Shown here in pieces: positions 6,601 through 11,865 of a DNA stretch of 11,865 nucleotides. The stretch spans positions 1 through 11,865 of the forward strand of contig CAZTKP010000080.1 of the NCBI GenBank assembly GCA_964614215.1, written 5' to 3'. This stretch comes from CAZTKP01 sp964614215. GTDB lineage: Bacteria; UBP6; UBA1177. Positions within the stretch are counted from its first letter, which is position 1. Every line of letters begins with the position of its first letter. The notes under the pieces were generated by a model. That model was not told the origin of the DNA. It saw nothing but the letters and a program-made list of their open reading frames with translations, and did not search any database. A program made the translations under genes and the position numbers.

Positions 6601-7774
6601 TGATCTTGTGAGAAAACTTCTTGCGGGTAAAAAGGCCGATCAGGATGTTAAGAGCGACAAAAAAGCTGTTCTCATCAAGAAAGGCGCTGTTATTACCGAA
6701 GAAAAGATCAACGAGGTTCCTGAAAGTATCCTTGCTTCAGTAAGTGTCAGTGACAGAGACGTGATGAAGCAGGTAAGAGATCTCATCAACCACATGAGAA
6801 AGAAGCTTGACGGCGTTCGTAAGATCTATGACAACAAGATCAGACAGATCACAAGAAACGACGATCTTTCTCCCGGCGTTATCAAGTCCGTAAAGGTCTT
6901 TGTTGCTATCAAGAGAAAGCTTTCTGTCGGTGACAAGATGTCGGGTCGTCACGGAAATAAAGGTGTTGTTTCATCACTTCTTCCTGAAGAGGATGTTCCT
7001 TTCATGGAAGACGGAAGAACAGTTGACATCGTTCTTAATCCTCTCGGCGTTCCAAGCCGTATGAACATTGGTCAGATCCTTGAAGTTCATCTGGGTCTGG
7101 GTGCAAGAAGGATAGGAGAACAGGTTAACGATTTTATTAAAAAGAACTACAATGTAGATAAACTTAAAAAGGAGCTGAAGGATATTCTTAAACCTTCAAA
7201 GGACCTTGCAAAGATCATCGACGAATCCGATGAAGACGATGTAAGAAGCTTCATTAAGGCCATAAAGGGCGGACTCTACACTGCAAGTCCGGTCTTTGAC
7301 GGAGCTAACGAAGATGAGATCAAGGAACTTCTTAACCGTACCGGCGAAAAGGAGAACGGAAAGATGGTTCTTTTTGACGGAAGAACAGGAGAGCCTTTTG
7401 AATCCGATGTTACTGTCGGTATCATGTACTTCCTGAAACTTCACCATCTTGTTGATGAAAAGGTTCATGCAAGAAGCACGGGACCGTACTCGCTTGTTAC
7501 CCAGCAGCCGCTCGGTGGAAAGGCGCAGTTCGGTGGACAGAGACTCGGAGAGATGGAGGTATGGGCACTGGAAGCTTATGGTGCCGCCTACACACTTCAG
7601 GAATTCCTGACAGTCAAGTCGGATGATGTCGAAGGCCGTAAGAAGCTTTACGAGGCGATCGTCCGCGGAAAGACGAAGTACGACATCGGTATTCCGGCCT
7701 CGTTCTCAGTTCTTGTTAAGGAAATGCAGAGCCTGTGTCTTGACGTAAACCAGATTGAAGAACAGAACAAATAG
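3668..7774 (+). CDS. rpoB: DNA-directed RNA polymerase subunit beta
   Basis: Beta forms one pincer of the core polymerase and much of the active-site cleft. The 1368-residue protein compares with 1342 in E. coli. In order: N-terminal protrusion and lobe (GTFVINGTERVIV, then QLHRSPG and the IPYHGSWLDFEFD segment); the rifampicin-pocket/fork region at about 517-545; YGRICPVETPEGPNVGLI; the flap; an SI2-like insertion at about 945-1060 with charged helices, typical of Proteobacteria and relatives; GDKMSGRHGNKG at 1088-1099, with active-site lysines K1090 and K1098; and the C-terminal clamp segment with YSLVTQQPLGGKAQFGGQR and GEMEVWALEAYGA. Rifampicin-contact residues S522, Q523, D526, H536, R539 and S541 match wild-type E. 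coli (offset +10). The gene is intact and ends nine bases before rpoC. Confidence 0.98.
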   Translation: MGILGQRNFRERRWFGNITKDIKDIPDLLEVQKSSYAEFLQSDVAPSERIRKGLHGAFSAVFPITSFNNAIKLDYLGYSIGEPQYDVTECRLRGSSYELPLKIKVSLASYEVDDEGNPVKINDIREQELYFGNIPCMTEWGTFVINGTERVIVNQLHRSPGTFFDFDKSKSSSGNEVFMSRLIPYHGSWLDFEFDSKRILYVKIDRKKKFPATIFLKAWGYSPQEIVSSYYFSEKIKINDDNFAKVLDYSETDLLKKQKIAVDVLGDDGKELAKEGKRFSSAVLRRLEKAGINEMPLSAEYLLGKRLYSPVLDPETKEVIADVNEELTATLLDELRGKGIKEFDIIYFENMNYSPYLSNTLKIDKVADREAALLEIYRIMVPSNPVKLEVAETYFNNLFQNSESYDLSEVGRLRMNYKFNEDIPLSQRKLRREDVINTVMYILNLSDGRGVVDDIDHLGNRRVRLVGELLEDVFKTGLLRMSHSIKEKLAGSVIETLTPYEVIGYKQVAAVIKEFFAGGQLSQFMDHTNILSEMTHKRRLSALGPGGLAREHASFEVRDVHKTHYGRICPVETPEGPNVGLIVSLATFSRIDQFGYIETPYKVVKDCKLTDKIVYLDAIDEQKETVIPSSVTFDKKNVIADEIVNARKAGEVQRVRREDVTLMDLAPVQLVSVSASLIPFLEHDDANRALMGSNMQRQAVPLIKTDAPLVASGMEKYVARDSGYTIYARREGYVVKVDSERIVVKVEEKNSVDVDIYNVIKFQRSNQNTAINQRPIVRVGDFVRAGDVIADGPAIDRGELALGKNALIAFMPWNGYNFEDSILINKRLLREDMYTSIHIEEFVCEARDTKRGPEEITADIPNAPDEVLKKLDESGIIRIGQKIKPGDILVGKVTPKGETVLSPEEKLLRAIFGEKAGDVKDSSLYVHSGVEGVVIDTRIFSRKGVKKDSRMKEQEQIQVDSVKRNRDDEVRIIEKHTYDLVRKLLAGKKADQDVKSDKKAVLIKKGAVITEEKINEVPESILASVSVSDRDVMKQVRDLINHMRKKLDGVRKIYDNKIRQITRNDDLSPGVIKSVKVFVAIKRKLSVGDKMSGRHGNKGVVSSLLPEEDVPFMEDGRTVDIVLNPLGVPSRMNIGQILEVHLGLGARRIGEQVNDFIKKNYNVDKLKKELKDILKPSKDLAKIIDESDEDDVRSFIKAIKGGLYTASPVFDGANEDEIKELLNRTGEKENGKMVLFDGRTGEPFESDVTVGIMYFLKLHHLVDEKVHARSTGPYSLVTQQPLGGKAQFGGQRLGEMEVWALEAYGAAYTLQEFLTVKSDDVEGRKKLYEAIVRGKTKYDIGIPASFSVLVKEMQSLCLDVNQIEEQNK

Positions 7775-7779
7775 GAGGG
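7773..7779 (+). promoter_or_regulatory. rpoC ribosome-binding site overlapping the rpoB stop
   Basis: AGGAGGG is a near-perfect Shine-Dalgarno that overlaps the rpoB TAG (7772-7774). It is four bases from the TTG at 7784, the only in-frame start codon that gives a family-like N-terminus. The overlap suggests translational coupling, which would keep beta and beta' output matched. Confidence 0.85.
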
Positions 7780-7783
7780 TGCC

Positions 7784-10700
7784 TTGAAAGACGTTTTCAA
7801 AATATTTGAGAAACCGAAAAGCAGCTTTGATTTCAAGGCTATAGAAGTCTCTCTTGCTTCACCTGAAAAGATCCTCGAGTGGTCCTACGGTGAGGTTAAG
7901 AAACCTGAAACACTTAACCACAGGACTTTCAAACCGGAAAGAGACGGCCTCTTCTGTGCAAAGATATTCGGTCCGGTCAATGACTACGAATGTCTGTGCG
8001 GAAAGTATAAGAGAATGAAGTACAAGGGCATCGTCTGTGAAAAATGCGGTGTCGAGGTTATCGAAAGCAAAGTCAGAAGAAACAGAATGGGGCACATCAA
8101 CCTTGCCACACCTGTTGCACATATCTGGTTTGTAAAGACTTCTCCTTTCTATATTAATACTGTTCTCGGAATGACAAATTCAGCTCTTGCAAGTGTTATC
8201 TACTGCGAAGGCTACGTGGTTCTTCATTCCGAGATCAACGGTGTGGAAAAAGGTGACTTCATTGATGAGGAACAGTACAACGAACTTATTGAGCAGTACG
8301 GTTTTGACAAGATCTACGCTGAAACAGGTGCCAGTCCTCTTAAGAAGCTTCTTGAGGAAATGGACCTTGTTGCAGTGAAGGCCGATCTTGAGGAAAAGCT
8401 CGGACAGTCCGGAGACAAGTCTCAGCAGGCAAAGCTCCAGAAGAGAATAAATGTTCTTAACAAGTTCATCCGTTCAGGTGAATCTCCACAGAACATGATC
8501 CTTACAACTCTTCCGGTTCTTCCCCCGGATCTCAGACCTCTCGTTCCGCTTGATGGCGGAAGGTTCGCTACAAGTGACCTCAACGATCTGTACAGAAGGG
8601 TCATCAACAGGAACAACAGGCTTAAAAAGCTTATGGACCTCGGTGCTCCCGATGTTATTATTAAAAATGAAAAGAGAATGCTTCAGGAAGCTGTTGACGC
8701 TCTTTTTGATAATACGAAAGTTCACAGACCTATCCAGGGAACAAACGGAAGACCGCTTAAATCTCTCAGTGACATGCTCAGAGGAAAGCAGGGTCGTTTC
8801 CGTCAGAACCTCCTTGGAAAGAGGGTTGACTACTCAGGCCGTTCGGTTATTACAGTCGGTCCTGAACTTAAGCTCCACGAGTGCGGACTTCCCAAAGTTA
8901 TGGCGCTTGAGCTTTTTAAACCTTTTATTTATAACAGACTTCATGAAAGAGGCTACGTAAGCACAGTTAAGGCTGCAAAGACAATGGTAGAGTCCGGCGA
9001 AGATGTCGTCTGGGAGATCCTTGAGGAAGTTGTAAAGGAACATCCGGTCCTTCTCAACCGTGCTCCTACTCTTCACAGGCTCGGTATCCAGGCTTTCGAG
9101 CCGGTACTTGTCGAGTCTAAGGCTATCAGACTCCACCCTCTCGTATGTACAGCTTTTAATGCTGACTTCGACGGTGACCAGATGGCGGTGCATCTTCCTC
9201 TGAGCATTGAGGCTCAGCTTGAAAGCCGTGTGCTTATGATGTCTACAAATAACATTCTTTCTCCTGCTTCAGGTTCTCCGATCATTACTCCTTCACAGGA
9301 TATGGTTCTCGGACTTTACTACCTGACAACGGCAAGACCCAATTCAAAGGGTGAGAACAAGGTGTTCTTTTCCGATGTGGAAGCACTTATGGCAATTGAT
9401 GCGGGTGTCGTTGAATGGCAGTCGATCATCAGAGTTAAGGTTGATGGACAGATCCGTGTGACAACTCCGGGAAGACTGCTTATCTGGGACGTTACTCCGG
9501 ATATTCTTGGTTTTGAGGAGATAAACAGGCAGTTCAAGAAAGGTGACTGGTCGAACATTCTTGACAGAAGTTACAGAATTGCAGGCGGAAAGGCTACAGT
9601 TATTTTTGCCGATAAGCTGAAAACGCTCGGTTACACTTTCTCGACAAAGGCCGCTTACTCTATTTCAGTCGATGACATTAAGGTTCCTGCTGCAAAGAAG
9701 GACATTATTGCCGACACTGAAAAAGAGGTCAGAGAGATCGAGGAACAGTACAATATGGGTGTTGTCACCAAGTCTGAAAGATACAACAAGATCGTCGACC
9801 TCTGGGATAAGGCAAATGAAAAGGTCACAGATAAGATGATGGCCGAACTTAAGGAAAAGACAATAGATCATCCCATCTGGGGAAAGATAATAATGCCTTC
9901 TGACAATCCGGTCTACGTTATGGCTGACTCAAAGGCCAGAGGATCGAAGGACCAGATCAGACAGCTCGGCGGAATGAGAGGTCTTATGGCAAAGCCCAGC
10001 GGTGAGATCATCGAGACACCTATTCTTGCAAACTTCAGAGAAGGTCTTGATTCTCTTGACTATTTCAACTCCACTCACGGAGCAAGAAAGGGTTCTGCCG
10101 ATACAGCGCTTAAGACTGCTAACTCCGGTTATCTGACAAGAAGACTTGTCGATGTTGCCCAGGATGTTGTAGTTGTTGAAGAAGACTGTGGAACCAATAC
10201 AGGTATCTGGGTCGAAGCTCTTCTTAATGATTCAGGTGAGGTTATCGCAGGGATCAGGGAAAGGGTTCTCGGAAGAGTTACACTTGATGATGTTGAAGAT
10301 CCTGATACAGGTGACATCGTTATCGAGGCCGGTGAGCTTATTGATGAGGAAAAGGCTGATATCATTGTTGATCTCGGTATCGATGCAGTTCATATCCGAA
10401 GCGTTCTTGCATGCAGAAGCCGTTACGGTGTCTGTGCTAAATGTTACGGAAGAGACCTTGCAAGAGGCCACCTCATTAATGTCGGCGAAGCAGTCGGTAT
10501 TATCGCTGCGCAGTCGATCGGTGAGCCTGGAACTCAGCTTACAATGAGAACTTTCCACGTCGGTGGTGTTGCTTCAAGAACGATAGAGAAATCAAGTCAC
10601 GAGGCAAAAAGAGACGGCACGGTCATGTGGAAAGATATTAAGACACTTCAGAAAGCTGACGGTTCATACGTTGTTATGAACAGGAACGGAAAAGTCGTTG

Positions 10701-11865
10701 TTGCCGATGCAAAAGGCAGAGAAAGGGAGAGATACCCTGTAACCTACGGTACCAACCTCAGAGTTCTTGACGGAGCGAAGGTAAAGGCCGGTGCATCACT
10801 TGCCGACTGGGATCCGTACAACACTCCGATCATCGCGGAAACTGACGGTGTTATCGCTTACGAAGATCTTGAGAACGGTGTTACAATGAGAGAAGAGGTC
10901 GATATTCAGACCGGTCTTTCAAAAGCTGTTGTCATGGTTTCAAGAAATATGAAACTTTCTCCCAGACTTCTCATTACTGAAGAAGGAAAGAAGGGAAGGA
11001 AGAAGGCAAAGACCATATCACGTGGACAGGCTGTCTATCACCTTCCTGCAAATGCCTATATCGAAGTTGTAAACGGTGAGACAGTAAAAACTGGTGACGT
11101 TCTTGCAAAGGTTCCCAGAGCCGCAAGAAAGACAAAGGATATCACCGGTGGTCTTCCGAGAGTTTCGGATCTTTTCGAGGCAAGAAAGACAAAAGTTCCT
11201 GCAAAGGTTTCGGAAATTTCAGGATACGTTTCAGTTCAGGCCGAAGGAAAGGGAATAAGAGCGAAGAGACTTATCACAATTACCCCTGAATTCGGTGAGG
11301 TAACACCTCCTGTCGCGATCCCGAAGGAAAGACACATCAACGTTCACGATGGTGACTATGTCGAGGCCGGTGAGCCGCTCATCGACGGTGATGTCGATCC
11401 TCATGACATCCTCAGAATTAAGGGTGAGGTCGAGGTTGCCAAGTTCCTCGTTCAGGAAGTTCAGAGAGTCTATAAACTTCAGGGTGTTCCCATCAACGAT
11501 AAGCACATCGAAGTTATCGTTAAACAGATGCTCAGAAAGAGAAAGATCGTTGAATCAGGTGACACTCCTCTCATGAAGGGCGAGTTCATCGAAAAGGAAA
11601 AACTTGAAGAGATGAACGAAGATATCGAGAAAAAAGGACTCAAACCCGCTACATGGGAAACCATTCTTCTCGGAATCACAAAGGCATCACTTAATACTGA
11701 AAGTTTCTTCTCAGCCGCAAGTTTCCAGGAGACCACAAAGGTTCTCACGAACGCAAGTGTCGAGAAGAAAAAAGATGTTCTTAGAGGAATCAAGGAAAAT
11801 ATCATTATCGGTAAGATGATCCCTGCCGGAACAGGTTTTCCGAAGTATCACACTTCAAACTACGA
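7784..11865 (+). CDS. rpoC: DNA-directed RNA polymerase subunit beta' (3' end cut by window)
   Basis: Beta' holds the catalytic magnesium and the clamp. The frame is open from a TTG at 7784 to the window edge (1360 codons plus two bases). The N-terminus KDVFKIFEKP and the LASPEKILEWSYGEVKKPET segment match the family. The zinc ribbon has C70, C72, C85 and C88, the E. coli positions. FRQNLLGKRVDYSGRSVI is present. The catalytic NADFDGD is at 459-465 with D461, D463 and D465. The bridge helix is at about 757-790 (THGARKG, then ADTALKTANSGYLTRR). The second zinc site is C802, C877, C884 and C887. The trigger loop is QLTMRTFHVGG with M921 and H925, interrupted by an SI3-like insertion to about 1115. 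KDITGGLPRVSDLFEAR and LLGITKASLNTESF follow. The visible sequence ends at IPAGTGFPKYHTSNY, close to the normal C-terminus; E. coli beta' has about 45 further residues. Confidence 0.98.
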   Translation, partial: MKDVFKIFEKPKSSFDFKAIEVSLASPEKILEWSYGEVKKPETLNHRTFKPERDGLFCAKIFGPVNDYECLCGKYKRMKYKGIVCEKCGVEVIESKVRRNRMGHINLATPVAHIWFVKTSPFYINTVLGMTNSALASVIYCEGYVVLHSEINGVEKGDFIDEEQYNELIEQYGFDKIYAETGASPLKKLLEEMDLVAVKADLEEKLGQSGDKSQQAKLQKRINVLNKFIRSGESPQNMILTTLPVLPPDLRPLVPLDGGRFATSDLNDLYRRVINRNNRLKKLMDLGAPDVIIKNEKRMLQEAVDALFDNTKVHRPIQGTNGRPLKSLSDMLRGKQGRFRQNLLGKRVDYSGRSVITVGPELKLHECGLPKVMALELFKPFIYNRLHERGYVSTVKAAKTMVESGEDVVWEILEEVVKEHPVLLNRAPTLHRLGIQAFEPVLVESKAIRLHPLVCTAFNADFDGDQMAVHLPLSIEAQLESRVLMMSTNNILSPASGSPIITPSQDMVLGLYYLTTARPNSKGENKVFFSDVEALMAIDAGVVEWQSIIRVKVDGQIRVTTPGRLLIWDVTPDILGFEEINRQFKKGDWSNILDRSYRIAGGKATVIFADKLKTLGYTFSTKAAYSISVDDIKVPAAKKDIIADTEKEVREIEEQYNMGVVTKSERYNKIVDLWDKANEKVTDKMMAELKEKTIDHPIWGKIIMPSDNPVYVMADSKARGSKDQIRQLGGMRGLMAKPSGEIIETPILANFREGLDSLDYFNSTHGARKGSADTALKTANSGYLTRRLVDVAQDVVVVEEDCGTNTGIWVEALLNDSGEVIAGIRERVLGRVTLDDVEDPDTGDIVIEAGELIDEEKADIIVDLGIDAVHIRSVLACRSRYGVCAKCYGRDLARGHLINVGEAVGIIAAQSIGEPGTQLTMRTFHVGGVASRTIEKSSHEAKRDGTVMWKDIKTLQKADGSYVVMNRNGKVVVADAKGRERERYPVTYGTNLRVLDGAKVKAGASLADWDPYNTPIIAETDGVIAYEDLENGVTMREEVDIQTGLSKAVVMVSRNMKLSPRLLITEEGKKGRKKAKTISRGQAVYHLPANAYIEVVNGETVKTGDVLAKVPRAARKTKDITGGLPRVSDLFEARKTKVPAKVSEISGYVSVQAEGKGIRAKRLITITPEFGEVTPPVAIPKERHINVHDGDYVEAGEPLIDGDVDPHDILRIKGEVEVAKFLVQEVQRVYKLQGVPINDKHIEVIVKQMLRKRKIVESGDTPLMKGEFIEKEKLEEMNEDIEKKGLKPATWETILLGITKASLNTESFFSAASFQETTKVLTNASVEKKKDVLRGIKENIIIGKMIPAGTGFPKYHTSNY

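Noticed and set aside
8342..8353. Perfect 12-base palindrome AAGAAGCTTCTT in rpoC
   Set aside because: It codes for Lys-Lys-Leu-Leu using common codons of this genome, and similar GAAGCTTC strings recur in the window, so it is explained by codon usage.
1..11865. A novel system, mobile element, CRISPR array or horizontally acquired gene
   Set aside because: Every reading frame of substance is a known core gene in a conserved order, with consistent codon use and no inverted repeats, integrase, transposase or direct-repeat arrays.

Overview
The window is a highly conserved bacterial housekeeping cluster, read entirely on the + strand: end of tuf, rpmG, tRNA-Trp, secE, nusG, rplK, rplA, the L10 leader RNA, rplJ, rplL, rpoB and nearly all of rpoC. 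I see no mobile element, CRISPR array, phage gene, defence system or novel gene cassette. The points of interest are regulatory RNA structures and lineage-specific variation in standard proteins.

Organism: beta and beta' both carry the long lineage-specific insertions of the Gracilicutes/Proteobacteria type (an SI2-like segment in beta, an SI3-like segment splitting the beta' trigger loop), and much of both sequences reads closely like E. coli. SecE has three predicted membrane segments, as in E. coli, rather than the single one of most bacteria. Arginine is coded largely by AGA and base composition is moderate, which does not suggest an enteric gammaproteobacterium. A lineage near the former Deltaproteobacteria or a neighbouring Gram-negative phylum is my best guess. 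I cannot name a genus.

Layout: 1-52 is the EF-Tu C-terminus. 64-327 holds L33 and an encoded-CCA tRNA-Trp. 350-1320 is secE-nusG, joining protein export and transcription elongation. 1343-2484 is rplK-rplA (L11, L1). 2485-2596 is an L10 leader that can fold as a three-way junction and is the expected site of feedback by the L10-L12 complex on rplJ-rplL (2597-3525). 3526-3667 contains a small hairpin, a strong hairpin followed by a T-run (terminator or attenuator) and a TATAAT hexamer. It would set how much ribosomal-protein transcription continues into rpoBC. 3668 to the window end is rpoB and then rpoC, which starts at TTG behind a strong Shine-Dalgarno and runs off the right edge shortly before its expected end.

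The genes supply the ribosomal stalk and L1 region, RNA polymerase core subunits, an elongation factor, a translation factor and one tRNA. Short gaps, a common strand and only one visible terminator suggest one or two long transcripts, tuned between ribosomal and polymerase genes by the L10 leader and the rplL-rpoB hairpin.
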